A DNA stretch of 64,000 nucleotides from Alicyclobacillus sp. SO9 (GTDB taxonomy: Bacteria > Bacillota > Bacilli > Alicyclobacillales > Alicyclobacillaceae). The stretch covers positions 1,364,001 to 1,428,000 of the forward strand of contig NZ_CP066339.1 of NCBI RefSeq assembly GCF_016406125.1, read 5' to 3'. This document shows, in pieces, positions 24,799 to 34,314 of the stretch. The position numbers and the translations under genes are program-made. Within the stretch, counting starts at the first letter, position 1. Every line of letters starts with the position of its first letter. The notes beneath the pieces are model-generated. The model saw only the letters and a program-made list of their open reading frames with translations, made no database searches and was not told the origin of the DNA.

Positions 24799-26445
24799 AT
24801 GGAGTTTGATGTCATTGTCATTGGTGCAGGATTGGCTGGACTTGTTACGGTATCGGAGATTGTCAAATCGGGTAAAAAGGTCCTGCTTCTAGACCAAGAG
24901 CCCGCAACATCTTTTGGAGGCCAAGCCTGGTGGTCCTTCGGCGGGCTCTTTCTGGTTGATTCACCCGAACAGAGATGGATGGGAATTAAAGACTCTCGCG
25001 AGACTGCGTGGCAAGATTGGCTGGGTTCCGCTGATTTTAGCAGCGGTGTGAATGACTACTGGGGACGCCGATGGGCCGAAGCATACGTTGATTTTGCTGC
25101 CGGTGAGAAAAGGAGCTGGTTGCACTCACTGGGAATGTGGTTCTTTCCAGTCGTCGGATGGGCGGAGAGAGGCGGACACCTGGCTGAGGGTCATGGGAAC
25201 TCTGTACCGCGTTTTCATATTGTTTGGGGCACTGGTCCTGCAATTTTGGATCCGTTTGCGGCCCAAGTCCAAGCAGCTATACAAAGGGGACAGGTTGATT
25301 ACAGGCCGCGCCATCAGGTTGATGAACTTCTTACTCACGATGGGACAGTCACAGGCGTTAAGGGCTCCATACTGGTGCCAAGTCATGCAAACAGGGGTGA
25401 ACCAAGTTCACGAGAAGTCATAGGAGATTTTGAATTCTATGCGCCAGCCATCGTGATTTCCAGCGGAGGAATTGGCGGCAATCACGACTTGGTGAGACAC
25501 AATTGGCCGGACAGGTTGGGAAAGCCTCCGAAAACCATGCTCTCAGGTGTTCCGTCGCATGTAGACGGTCGTATGATTGGTGCTGCAGAGCAAGCTGGCG
25601 GCAAACTTGTAAATCGCGACAGGATGTGGCACTACACGGAAGGAATAAAAAATTGGAATCCAATTTGGGAGAAGCATGGTATACGAATCCTTCCCGGACC
25701 CTCTTCCATATGGTTGGATGCCACTGGCAAGAGGTTTCAAACTCCGAATTTCCCTGGATTCGATACACTTGGGACTTTGAAGGCCATTCAAGAAACTGGC
25801 TATGACTATTCCTGGTTTATTTTGACCGAGAAAGTGATAAGAAAGGAGTTTGCCCTTTCTGGTTCGGAACAAAATCCTGATTTAACTGGGAAAAGTGTTT
25901 GGGGTGTTTTGTCCCGTGTCCGAAAAACGGTTCCCGAGCCAATACGGGCTTTTCTTGATAAGGGGGAAGACTTCGTTACCGCAGGTACTTTACAGGAATT
26001 GGTCGAAGGGATGAATAAACTCGCGGGAAATCATCTTTTGGACTATGGCAGTATCGAACGACAGGTTCTCGCTCGCGATAGGGAAATGGATAATAGGTTC
26101 AGTAAGGACTTGCAAATTGCAGCACTGCGAAATGCAAGTTATTACCTGGGTGATAGGATTAGTCGTACGGCTTCACCACACAAATTTCTTGACCCAAGGA
26201 ACGGACCCCTCATCGCTGTCCGATTGCATATTGTCAGCAGAAAAACGTTGGGCGGCTTTCAGACCGATTTGTCAGGCCGGGTTCTGAATCAAGCTGGCGA
26301 ACCAATAACTGGTTTGTATGCAGTCGGAGAAGCTGCTGGATTCGGCGGCGGCGGCTTGCACGGATACCGTGCTCTGGAAGGCACCTTTCTCGGCGGATGT
26401 CTGTTTACCGGAAGGAAAACGGGAATTCACATTGCGAAAACCTAG
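24799..26445 (+). CDS. FAD-binding dehydrogenase (ketosteroid dehydrogenase/fumarate reductase flavoprotein fold)
   Basis: Flavoprotein of 548 residues. It has the N-terminal dinucleotide motif DVIVIGAGLAGLVTVSEIVKSGKKVLLLDQE, substrate-domain block GGQAWWSFGGLFLVDSPEQRWMGI, and C-terminal FAD block GLYAVGEAAGFGGGGLHGYRALEGTFLGGCLFTGR. It belongs to the KsdD/FrdA-related family annotated as FAD-binding dehydrogenase, with an unknown substrate. I use ATG 24799 (GGAGGAG directly upstream); GTGs at 24784 and 24787 overlap that site. Confidence 0.9.
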   Translation: MEFDVIVIGAGLAGLVTVSEIVKSGKKVLLLDQEPATSFGGQAWWSFGGLFLVDSPEQRWMGIKDSRETAWQDWLGSADFSSGVNDYWGRRWAEAYVDFAAGEKRSWLHSLGMWFFPVVGWAERGGHLAEGHGNSVPRFHIVWGTGPAILDPFAAQVQAAIQRGQVDYRPRHQVDELLTHDGTVTGVKGSILVPSHANRGEPSSREVIGDFEFYAPAIVISSGGIGGNHDLVRHNWPDRLGKPPKTMLSGVPSHVDGRMIGAAEQAGGKLVNRDRMWHYTEGIKNWNPIWEKHGIRILPGPSSIWLDATGKRFQTPNFPGFDTLGTLKAIQETGYDYSWFILTEKVIRKEFALSGSEQNPDLTGKSVWGVLSRVRKTVPEPIRAFLDKGEDFVTAGTLQELVEGMNKLAGNHLLDYGSIERQVLARDREMDNRFSKDLQIAALRNASYYLGDRISRTASPHKFLDPRNGPLIAVRLHIVSRKTLGGFQTDLSGRVLNQAGEPITGLYAVGEAAGFGGGGLHGYRALEGTFLGGCLFTGRKTGIHIAKT

Positions 26446-26734
26446 CTCTGCGCTGCACTGTGCGCTTTGGTAGTTTGCGCTTAGGCGGTTTGCGGCGCTT
26501 AGATGACTTGCGGTGCTTAGGTGGATTGCGTTTGCCTGTGAACTTCCGTGTAGTTCCGTGTTAGGTGATACGTATCAGCAGGCTTTTGCTTTGGCTTGAG
26601 GCAATTTTGAATTTAGAGGGTGATACTTTATGAGTCCATACGGTGATAGTGTGGTTTGCGTCGAATTTGACAACTGAGCATAACGGTAAGCAGCTTCACC
26701 TTATCGCGGTGCCCGGCAGTAGGAGGTCTTCATC

Positions 26735-26908
26735 ATGCAGCACAGACACTGGGAAATTGACTCTATCTGTCCGAAATGCGAAAAGACGAATCATCTGTCT
26801 GTTCCGGAAGGAAATACGGTTGTTCGAGTTCATTGTGAGCACTGTACACACGGCTACGATTACATTCATGTGGTGCAGGAACACAGTGTAGTAGAAGACG
26901 CAAGCTAG
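26735..26908 (+). CDS. Small zinc-ribbon-like protein
   Basis: 57-residue protein missed by a long-ORF view. ATG 26735 follows AGGAGGT at 26721-26727. It carries two Cys pairs, CPKC near residue 12 and CEHC near 34, about 18 residues apart, as in a zinc ribbon, then an aromatic-rich tail (GYDYIHVVQEH). The family is unknown to me. The overlapping open frame 26643-26891 is its shadow. Confidence 0.65.
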   Translation: MQHRHWEIDSICPKCEKTNHLSVPEGNTVVRVHCEHCTHGYDYIHVVQEHSVVEDAS

Positions 26909-27011
26909 AAACGGTTCTCCTTCAGTGGGCTTGAAGTTTATGCACTCGCTGACGACGATACAGAATTTGCCGATAATCCGTTAAAACCACCAATTAAACA
27001 ACCAATCGCGA

Positions 27012-27052
27012 AAATAGGACTGCGCATTGAAGGTGTGTGCGCAGTCCTATTT
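27012..27052 (+). terminator. Strong hairpin, probable terminator
   Basis: Perfect 15-bp stem AAATAGGACTGCGCA/TGCGCAGTCCTATTT (27012-27026 with 27038-27052) with an 11-base loop. It follows the zinc-ribbon gene by about 100 bp; a T-rich 3' arm supports termination. Confidence 0.7.
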
Positions 27053-27133
27053 GTCTGCTATTAGCTCAACGACAGTAGACGTTTGGTACAATAGAAGCAG
27101 GAAAGTAAGGAAGTAGACAGGGTCAACTAGGGT

Positions 27134-27161
27134 CAATGGGTTAATGGGTTAATGGGTTAAT
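27134..27161. repeat. Tandem ATGGGTTA units
   Basis: ATGGGTTA occurs three times in succession upstream of the epimerase gene; a short microrepeat with no clear function. Confidence 0.6.
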
Positions 27162-27239
27162 GAACCGATGAGAGCGAGCGAAGTCTTGAGCTTGGGACAT
27201 CTTAATGTAAGCGATGACGAAACCGTACGGAGGGGTACT

Positions 27240-28256
27240 ATGAAGGCACTGTTTATAGGCGGTACTGGGACGATTAGCTCAGCCATTACGAGGCTGTTGG
27301 CACAGGAAGATTGGGAACTGTATTTGTTAAACAGGGGGACTCGCAATATCGACATTCCTAAAAATGTATCGCTGATTCAGGCGGACATTAATGATGAAGC
27401 AACAGTCTCAGACCTTATTAGAGAGCACAGTTTTGATGTAGTCGCCGACTTTATTGCATTTCACCCTGAGCAGTTGGAGCGGGATTATCGGTTATTCAAG
27501 GACAAAACAGCGCAATTCATTTTTATTAGCTCTGCCTCAGCATACCAGAAGCCGTTGTCAGATTATCGTATTACAGAAGGAACGCCTCTATCCAATCCAT
27601 ACTGGGAGTATTCCAGAAACAAAATTGCCTGCGAAGAGTATTTGATGGAGTTGTACAGAAACCATGATTTTCCTGTAACAATTGTACGACCCAGCCACAC
27701 CTACAATGAGCGCTCTCTGCCTGTTGGCTTTCATGGAAAGCAAGGAACTTGGCAAGTTGCCAAAAGAATGTTGGCTAATAAACCAGTTATCATTCACGGA
27801 GACGGTACCTCCCTGTGGACAATGACACACAATAGCGATTTTGCAAAAGGGTTTGTCGGGCTCATGGGAAATCTTCACGCGATTGGAGAAGCAGTCCAAA
27901 TTACATCAGATGAAACGCTCACATGGAACCAAATTTATCAAGCTATAGCGAATGCCCTTGGCGTTAAACTTCACCCTGTTCATGTCTCGTCAGAGTTCTT
28001 GAACGCATGCAGGCAAGATGACATTGCGGATGGGCTGCTGGGAGACAAGGCGCACTCGGTTGTATTTGACAATGCCAAGTTAAAGCGCTTGGTTCCTGGT
28101 TTTACAGCGACAACCCGTTTTGATGAGGGGGTACGCGAAACTGTAAAATACATCCTGGACCATCCAGAATACCAACAACAAGACCCGGAGTTTGACGAGT
28201 GGTGCGACAAAGTGATGGATGCCTTGAATACGGCCGCTCAGGCGTTCAGGGGGTAG
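27240..28256 (+). CDS. NAD-dependent epimerase/dehydratase family protein
   Basis: Extended short-chain dehydrogenase of 338 residues. The Rossmann motif MKALFIGGTGTISSAITRLL is at the N-terminus; the region SSASAYQKP followed by YSRNKIACEEYL supplies the family Tyr and Lys. It resembles SDR proteins of the chloroplast RNA-binding/UDP-sugar epimerase-like subgroup, with unknown substrate. ATG 27240 has GGAGGGG at 27229-27235; the open frame upstream to 27168 is ignored. The GNAT gene starts 3 bp after its stop. Confidence 0.88.
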   Translation: MKALFIGGTGTISSAITRLLAQEDWELYLLNRGTRNIDIPKNVSLIQADINDEATVSDLIREHSFDVVADFIAFHPEQLERDYRLFKDKTAQFIFISSASAYQKPLSDYRITEGTPLSNPYWEYSRNKIACEEYLMELYRNHDFPVTIVRPSHTYNERSLPVGFHGKQGTWQVAKRMLANKPVIIHGDGTSLWTMTHNSDFAKGFVGLMGNLHAIGEAVQITSDETLTWNQIYQAIANALGVKLHPVHVSSEFLNACRQDDIADGLLGDKAHSVVFDNAKLKRLVPGFTATTRFDEGVRETVKYILDHPEYQQQDPEFDEWCDKVMDALNTAAQAFRG

Positions 28257-28258
28257 TC

Positions 28259-28810
28259 GTGGTTAAACTTGAGTATTTTACGTCTTCTGACTTTGAACAG
28301 CTAATGGGGTGGATCACGTCAGCTGAATTTTTGCTGCAGTGGGGCGGGTCTGCTTTTACATATCCGTTGACTGGCGAACAGCTGCAGAACTATATTCAGC
28401 ACGCGAATCAGCCTGGTGCTGACAGTTTGGTATTTCGTGTTGTAGAGTCAAGCAGCAGCAAAGTGGTTGGACATATTTCCCTCGGTCGCATTGATAGAGC
28501 GAATCAGTCAGCAAGAATTGGCAAGGTACTTGTTGGCGATCCAGCCGCGCGCGGCAAAGGCTTGGGCCAGAGCATGACCCATTCTGTGTTAGAGATTGCA
28601 TTTGATAGATTGAAGCTACACAGAGTGAGTCTCGGTGTGTTTGATTTCAACCAAGCGGCCATTGCTGCGTATGAAAAAACCGGGTTTCAACTTGAAGGCG
28701 TGTTGCGCCATGCCAGGAAAACCGGACACGAGTATTGGAATCTTTGCGAGATGAGCATATTGGCTGAAGAATGGAAAGAGACGAGGGCTGCCGGTCGCGT
28801 TTTACGGTAG
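28259..28810 (+). CDS. GNAT family N-acetyltransferase (RimJ/RimL-like)
   Basis: 183-residue acetyltransferase starting at GTG 28259 behind CAGGGGG, immediately after the epimerase stop. Acetyl-CoA motif A is visible in ARIGKVLVGDPAARGKGLGQSMTHSVLEIAF and the RimJ/L-type end VFDFNQAAIAAYEKTGFQLEGVLRHARK. It transfers acetyl groups to an amine of unknown identity and is likely co-transcribed with the epimerase. Confidence 0.9.
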   Translation: MVKLEYFTSSDFEQLMGWITSAEFLLQWGGSAFTYPLTGEQLQNYIQHANQPGADSLVFRVVESSSSKVVGHISLGRIDRANQSARIGKVLVGDPAARGKGLGQSMTHSVLEIAFDRLKLHRVSLGVFDFNQAAIAAYEKTGFQLEGVLRHARKTGHEYWNLCEMSILAEEWKETRAAGRVLR

Positions 28811-28903
28811 ACAGCGAGATTGGAGGCAGCCTTCGGATGGTTTTCATGTATTTCTATTTGACAAGACCAGACCAACTAGAAGTAAATAAGTCGGCACTCG
28901 CAA

Positions 28904-30607
28904 TCATTCCGACAAAGGGCGCACGATTGGGTACTCTGGACGCCACATGGCATCATGGACAGCTTGAATCATGTCTTCGGGCTGGATGCGGGCAACCCCT
29001 TCTTCGACGGCTGCGGTTGCTACGGCCACTGCAACTGTTGCAGATACCGCGCGAAGTTCATGAACATCCGGTACCAGAGATGCACCAGGCTGCTCCACAT
29101 TTACCATTCCGGTAACGGCCCGAGCTGCGGCTTCCAGCATACCGTCCGTAACGCGGGTAGCACGGGATACAGCTACGCCCAGCCCAATCCCAGGGAACAC
29201 AAAGGCATTGTTTGCCTGACCAATGGTATAGGTGACGTCTCCACGAACTACCGGTGCATAAGGACTTCCAGTCGCAATCAAGGCCGATCCGTTCGTCCAC
29301 TCCAACAAATCTGCCGGCACCGCCTCGGAAGAAGTGGTCGGGTTCGACAAGGGGAGAATCACGGGACGGGCGGCGTGTTTACTCATTTCCCTCACAATTT
29401 CTTCGGTAAAAGCACCAGCGACAGTAGATGTTCCAATTAAAATCGTTGGATGTACTTGACGAATGACTTCCAACAGACTGATGTCTCCGGAAGGTTCGCG
29501 CTTCCATCCACGGACTTCTTCCTCAGACCGTGCATACGGTATTTGAGATTGCCGGAGTCTTGGCGAATCCATTGTAACAAGACCGCGACTGTTAATGAGC
29601 CAGAACCTTTTGTTAGCTTCTTCCTGTGGAACACCCTCTCGAATCATGGCGTCCCGCACTTGCTCACTGACACCGACGCCTGCAGAACCGGCTCCAAACA
29701 TGACAATGCGATGTTCAGAGAGCGGAATGTGTGAAGCTCTGACCGCAGATAGTATAACTGCCAGAGTCACTGCACCAGTGCCTTGAATGTCATCGTTCAA
29801 GGTGCAAATGTTGTCCCGGTATCGTTCCAGAATCGGTCGGGCGTTTGCCTGAGAGAAATCTTCCCAGTGAATCATGGCGTTGGGAAACATACGGGTCGCA
29901 ACACTTACGTAGGTGTCAACAAATTCGTCGTAACGCTCTCCGCGTACGCGGGAATGACGGGTCCCTATGTACACCGGATCGTTTAGGAGAGACTCATTGT
30001 TTGTCCCTGTATCGAGGATCACCGGAATGACCCGATTTGGATCAATCCCGCCAGCCGCGGTATACAAGGCAAGCTTTCCGTTGCAAATCTGGATTCCGCC
30101 CACACCCCAGTCGCCGATTCCCAGAATGCGTTCGCCGTCTGTGGCTAAAACGAGATCAATCTCTTCAGGATTGACGTTAAGATTCTCGAAGGCTTGCTCA
30201 ATGCCGTCTGGATTGTCGATAGACAAATAGACACCGCGGGAACGTTGATACTCGTGACTATATCTCTCAATTGCCTGACCGACAGTCGGCGTATAGACAA
30301 TTGGCATCATTTCTTCAACATGTTCTGTAAGCAACCGATAGAAGAGCACCTGGTTTCTATCATGAAGTGCATTGAGATAGGCATTCTTCGCCAAATCATT
30401 CGGCTGCTTGGAGTACTGTTCGTATGCACGACGAGCCTGTTCGTCGATGTTCAGCACTCTTGGAGGCAACAACCCCGCCAGCCCAAGTTCCTGCCGCTCC
30501 TCCTCTGTAAATGCCGTGCCCTTATTGACATCAGGGGTTTTGAGAAGTTCTGAGCCGCGTAACGTGGTTTCAATCATGCCTTTCGATCGTACACTTCGTA
30601 CATGCAT
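28904..30607 (-). CDS. NAD-dependent malic enzyme
   Basis: 567-residue malic enzyme, which oxidatively decarboxylates malate to pyruvate. Landmarks in order: YTPTVGQAIERYS, the malate block LVLATDGERILGIGDWGVGGIQI, the metal site with NDDIQGTGAVTLAVILSA, Rossmann motif FGAGSAGVGV, and the C-terminal PLSNPTTSSEAVPADL and FPGIGLGVAVSRA. The length and motifs fit the large NAD-type (MaeA/SfcA) enzymes. ATG 30607 has GAGAAGGCGA upstream. It is convergent with the GNAT gene. Confidence 0.95.
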   Translation of the reverse strand: MHVRSVRSKGMIETTLRGSELLKTPDVNKGTAFTEEERQELGLAGLLPPRVLNIDEQARRAYEQYSKQPNDLAKNAYLNALHDRNQVLFYRLLTEHVEEMMPIVYTPTVGQAIERYSHEYQRSRGVYLSIDNPDGIEQAFENLNVNPEEIDLVLATDGERILGIGDWGVGGIQICNGKLALYTAAGGIDPNRVIPVILDTGTNNESLLNDPVYIGTRHSRVRGERYDEFVDTYVSVATRMFPNAMIHWEDFSQANARPILERYRDNICTLNDDIQGTGAVTLAVILSAVRASHIPLSEHRIVMFGAGSAGVGVSEQVRDAMIREGVPQEEANKRFWLINSRGLVTMDSPRLRQSQIPYARSEEEVRGWKREPSGDISLLEVIRQVHPTILIGTSTVAGAFTEEIVREMSKHAARPVILPLSNPTTSSEAVPADLLEWTNGSALIATGSPYAPVVRGDVTYTIGQANNAFVFPGIGLGVAVSRATRVTDGMLEAAARAVTGMVNVEQPGASLVPDVHELRAVSATVAVAVATAAVEEGVARIQPEDMIQAVHDAMWRPEYPIVRPLSE

Positions 30608-31009
30608 CCAAATCGCCTTCTCTTCTGTGTTTTAGCCTAGGTGCAGTCGCGCCGCAGTTCACAACAGGTCGACGATGGCTTGTGCATCTACACTCAGGCC
30701 GCCGAGTACAGTTGAATTCTAACACTGCAGTTGTGTCATAACCTTGACTCTGTAGAGAGTTCACAAATTTGTACGTAATGAGCGCTATTTGAACTCCGGT
30801 TATCAGAATATTAAATATGGTTCATGCGGGAATATACAGATGCATGCAAAGATACAGATGTATCGGAATGAGGAAGTGTCGGAATGAGGAAGATTTGCGC
30901 TGGGGAGCAGTATCGAGGCGACAGTTCCGGCCAGTCGTACTTGAGGGCCCCCTTTGGGACGTTGTCCGTTGTCCTCACGTCGACGCCGCGTCAAAAGCTC
31001 TTTCAGCGC

Positions 31010-31040
31010 AGAGTGTGACCCCGGTTGGCAGTCACACTCT
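31010..31040 (-). terminator. Hairpin downstream of the aldo/keto reductase
   Basis: Perfect 10-bp stem AGAGTGTGAC/GTCACACTCT (31010-31019 with 31031-31040) 14 bp after the reductase stop; no clear U-tract. The rest of 30608-31009 shows only short direct repeats (GGAATGAGGAAG twice) and no gene. Confidence 0.55.
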
Positions 31041-31053
31041 ACACTGCTGTTAC

Positions 31054-31974
31054 CTATGGCAAGATATTGCCAGCTGCACGGTAAATGTCATACCATTCCT
31101 GACGCGTCAGTTGAACGTCGCTGGCCATAACACAGTCCTTCAGTCGAGTCGTGTTCATTGTCCCGATAACCGGCTGCATTTTTGCTGGGTGACGTAAGAT
31201 CCAGGCAATGGCAATGGTGGTGTTGCTAACGCCGTACTTTGCGGCTATCTCGTCAATCTTCTGGTTCAATTCCGGGAACTTCTCACTTCCCAAAAATACG
31301 CCTTCAAAGAAACCGTATTGGAACGGAGACCAGGGTTGAATCGTAATGTCATGTAGACGGCAGTAGTCGAGAATGCTACCGTCTCTGTCGGTTGAGGAAT
31401 CTACTTCCATGTTTACGTTAATGCCGTTACTAATCATATTGGCATTCGTTACACTCAACTGGAGTTGATTTGCTACCACAGTCTGCTTGACGTGCTTCTT
31501 TAGTAGTTCCACTTGCATTGGCTTCTGATTGGATACCCCGAAGTGGCGAACTTTTCCAGACTGTTCGAGTTCATCAAAGGCTTCTGCAACTTCTTCTGGT
31601 TCGACTAAAGCATCAGGTCGATGTAAAAGCAGGACATCAAGATAATCCGTCTTTAATCTCTTCAGGCTTCCTTCCACAGCTTCCAAGATGTGTTCCTTGG
31701 AAAAATCAAACATTCCTTGTCGTATACCGCATTTTGACTGGATTATGAGATTCTCGCGTACGTTGCTGTTCATGTGAACAGCGTCAGCAAAGATTTCTTC
31801 GCAGGTGCCGTTGCCGTATACGTCAGCGTGATCGAAGAAATTGGCCCCCTCTTCCAGCGCCGTTTGCACAAAGTTCTCAGCCTGGGATTTGTCCAAAGAG
31901 TTAATTCGCATGCAGCCAACTGCGATGACAGGGACTTCCAATGCGCTTTGACCGAGTTTTATTGTTCGCATCAT
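31054..31974 (-). CDS. Aldo/keto reductase (YdhF-like)
   Basis: NADPH-dependent oxidoreductase of 306 residues in the AKR TIM-barrel fold. The catalytic set is visible: DHADVYGNG (Asp, Tyr), QSKCGI (Lys) and the His in VLLLHRPDAL. Cofactor-site residues are in IAWILRHPAKMQPVIGTMNTTRL. It starts at the first of two ATGs (31974), with AAGGAGG spaced 5 bp upstream, rather than the longer open frame to 32070. Substrate unknown. Confidence 0.92.
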   Translation of the reverse strand: MMRTIKLGQSALEVPVIAVGCMRINSLDKSQAENFVQTALEEGANFFDHADVYGNGTCEEIFADAVHMNSNVRENLIIQSKCGIRQGMFDFSKEHILEAVEGSLKRLKTDYLDVLLLHRPDALVEPEEVAEAFDELEQSGKVRHFGVSNQKPMQVELLKKHVKQTVVANQLQLSVTNANMISNGINVNMEVDSSTDRDGSILDYCRLHDITIQPWSPFQYGFFEGVFLGSEKFPELNQKIDEIAAKYGVSNTTIAIAWILRHPAKMQPVIGTMNTTRLKDCVMASDVQLTRQEWYDIYRAAGNILP

Positions 31975-32327
31975 TTTATCCTCCTTCAGGTTTATGCGGA
32001 TAAGCATAGTCGCGTCAATACAGCTGTCGCGGACGAAAGTATCATGCAGGTGTACATACATAGGAGTCACTACCGCGCAGACATCAAGTCATCGGCAGGT
32101 CACCTTAGCATGAGGAGTAAGAACTGAAAATTTCGCGGAACTTACTTTTTTATGGAGCTCACTGTAGGTATGTACATTCTCCTCATGCGGGGCTCGGCTG
32201 AAGAGCGTTTGCAGGAACCTCCTATACATAGATAAGTGTGGCATAGATGCTACGCGCGCACAAGGAACATTAGGTGGCGAAGGGTCCGGATGGAGCTTAA
32301 GTCTCGTGTGGATACCAGGGGTGGGTA

Positions 32328-32402
32328 TGCGTGTAGGCGGATAAGCTGGGGTATCTCATCCGGCAGGTGTGCGTGCAGGCGTATAAGTTGTAGTATCCCA
32401 TC
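32328..32402. repeat. Two imperfect 33-bp direct repeats
   Basis: Units 32328-32360 and 32370-32402 begin TGCGTG(T/C)AGGCG and end TATC(T/C)CATC, with 27 of 33 positions identical. They lie in the 474-bp gap between the reductase and DinB genes, which otherwise has no gene. Confidence 0.65.
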
Positions 32403-32404
32403 GA

Positions 32405-32432
32405 GGGGCTATTCGAGAGGGTCAATAGCCCC
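32405..32432 (-). terminator. Hairpin at the end of the DinB gene
   Basis: Perfect 9-bp stem GGGGCTATT/AATAGCCCC with a 10-base loop, 17 bp beyond the DinB stop on the minus strand; no U-run. Confidence 0.5.
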
Positions 32433-32448
32433 AAACGGACGCGTTGGT

Positions 32449-33000
32449 CTATCTGGAATCAGAAGAACGTTGCTTCGTTGGGATGGGACTCTTGGCTGTG
32501 TACAGATACATCACATAGTCTGTCGGGGTGCCTCTGTGACCCAACTGTCTCAGCATGGCTGTAACATTTCCACGGTGGTAGGTGCCATGATTGACCACAT
32601 GCCCGATAATCTCCCGATAGCTCGCTTTGAGCGTGCCATATGTCGGATGAGGGTACTCCGATACCGTATCCAAATTTTGATGCTCTCTGAGAAATGCTGC
32701 GTACTCTTCTGCTGTCTCCGCGAACTCAGACTCCATCTGCGGGAGGTCAGCTTTTTCAATGGTCTGTTGCCATAGCGGCAATGAAGTGTTAATTTCCGCA
32801 AAATCACCTTTTAGTGCTGTGAGCCAAACGTGATCGACGATGTAGATGTGAGCCAGAGCATCGTGGATGGTCGGGAAGACACTCTGCAGTCGCCTTGTCG
32901 CTGTATTTGCAGGCAGGGTTCTAAGGTGACGGAAGACCTCATTGTTTGCCCAAACATGGTAGTGGTACAGGTCTCTTGTATTGTCGGCTGAATGACTCAT
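32449..33000 (-). CDS. DinB family protein
   Basis: 183-residue four-helix-bundle protein of the DinB/YfiT-like class. Metal-binding histidines are expected in the HIYIVDHVWL and HVVNHGTYHRGNVTAMLRQLG blocks; the second is the family hallmark. Members are putative metal-dependent enzymes or thiol transferases. ATG 33000 is preceded by GAAGGAGG. It is followed upstream by the WYL regulator in the same direction. Confidence 0.9.
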   Translation of the reverse strand: MSHSADNTRDLYHYHVWANNEVFRHLRTLPANTATRRLQSVFPTIHDALAHIYIVDHVWLTALKGDFAEINTSLPLWQQTIEKADLPQMESEFAETAEEYAAFLREHQNLDTVSEYPHPTYGTLKASYREIIGHVVNHGTYHRGNVTAMLRQLGHRGTPTDYVMYLYTAKSPIPTKQRSSDSR

Positions 33001-33114
33001 TTTTCCATCCTCCTTCTTTCTCTCCAATCAAAGGAGGCTCCGTGTACGCCGTGAACCCGGGTTGCATAAGCAAGTCTGCCTCCCCCTCATTGGTGATCCA
33101 AGGATAGCATGGCT

Positions 33115-34095
33115 TCACTGACAGGTACGGTCAGTAGATTGTTGATAATAGTCGGCCAGTTGCTGTGCCAAGTTGGCGATGCGGTGCCTTAAGGATGCCG
33201 GTTCTGCAATGAAGATGGACTTGCCAAAAGCGAGAAGGATGTGAGGAATGTAAGCGTGAAGGGATTGTTCTTCGACGACAAAGACGGCTTTCTTGGACCA
33301 TCGAGATACCATACGGGGCTTCAGAAACCAATGGCGTGAGAGGTCGGCGATTGCATCGGTCTCACCAGTGAGTACCATGCGCACGAGTTGTTCCGACGTT
33401 TGTATTTGCAGTTGTTGTTCCGCGAAGAAATCCGTTATTGAGAAGCCATCTGGACGGACAAAACGATTAGAAGACAGGGCATACTTTTGGATTCTGTCCA
33501 CGCGGAAGATGCGAATTTCCGTGCGCAGATGGCAAAACGCAATGAGATACCACCTGTCGCGCCAGTGGATCATTCCGTATGGATCGATGTTCCGGTGTGT
33601 ATCGGATTGCGCCTTAATCTTCCGATACGTAATACTGACTGTTCGGCAGGCGGTTATGCCCAGTGTCAATTTTGAGAGGGTGTCTGCGTAGGCACTGTGA
33701 TCGATACTATTGACGACGGCAAGTCCTCTCGTGTGCTGTGACAAGTCTTCCAGTTGCTGGGGTGTACTGTACAGTTCAATTTTGTGCAGAGCTTGTTCCA
33801 AGTCTTTCGTGAACGGATAGCCAGCGGTCCGGGCGAAAAGTGCTGAATGCTTCAGGGCAATTTTTTCTTCAGGACGAAAGAACAGGGGTGCATCATTAAA
33901 GGATGGCGCCAGGTGAAATCCGCCGTCGTGACCCGCCTCGGCTTCAATTGGCACACCGCTGGCACAGAGCGAATCAATATAACGATAGACAGACCTAACA
34001 CTGACTTCCAGTGCGTCAGCTAAGTTCTGTGCCGTCATACGTCCGCGAGATTTTAGCATCCAAACAATCGCCAACATACCATCTGCTTTGGCCAT
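33115..34095 (-). CDS. WYL-domain HTH transcriptional regulator (YafY type)
   Basis: 326-residue regulator with an N-terminal DeoR-like HTH (LAIVWMLKSRGRMTAQNLADALEVSVRSVYRYIDSLCASGVPI) and a WYL domain around IDPYGMIHWRDRWYLIAFCHLRTEIRIFRVDRI. WYL domains bind nucleotides or small ligands. ATG 34095 has AAGGAG upstream. It is divergent from the DUF2239 gene; an 11-bp inverted repeat in between is a candidate operator. Confidence 0.93.
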   Translation of the reverse strand: MAKADGMLAIVWMLKSRGRMTAQNLADALEVSVRSVYRYIDSLCASGVPIEAEAGHDGGFHLAPSFNDAPLFFRPEEKIALKHSALFARTAGYPFTKDLEQALHKIELYSTPQQLEDLSQHTRGLAVVNSIDHSAYADTLSKLTLGITACRTVSITYRKIKAQSDTHRNIDPYGMIHWRDRWYLIAFCHLRTEIRIFRVDRIQKYALSSNRFVRPDGFSITDFFAEQQLQIQTSEQLVRMVLTGETDAIADLSRHWFLKPRMVSRWSKKAVFVVEEQSLHAYIPHILLAFGKSIFIAEPASLRHRIANLAQQLADYYQQSTDRTCQ

Positions 34096-34268
34096 ATCGC
34101 ACTCCTTTCTTTCACGCATCTGCTAACACTTGTCTATAAGCCCTTCTCGGGACTCTCTATCATCTTCTATCGTAGTTTTCATTTCCACAAATGCAATCGT
34201 TTTTTCTCCATTAACGGAAGGGCGTTCATTCTAACTGAACAAATCATTTTTCCGTTTTTATTATTATT

Positions 34269-34314
34269 ATTTTATCCGGGTGATATTGACTGGGTTATTT
34301 AATCCGGATAAAAT
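34269..34314. promoter_or_regulatory. Candidate operator between WYL regulator and DUF2239 gene
   Basis: Perfect 11-bp inverted repeat ATTTTATCCGG (34269-34279) / CCGGATAAAAT (34304-34314), 24 bp apart; the right arm is itself within the palindrome ATCCGGAT. Its location between divergent genes suggests regulator binding. Confidence 0.5.

Noticed and set aside
26643-26891. 82-codon ORF
   Set aside because: Overlaps the zinc-ribbon gene in another frame, with no ribosome site and irregular composition.
32236-32775. 179-codon ORF opposite the DinB gene
   Set aside because: Antisense shadow; contains the repeats and hairpin and has no recognisable domain.
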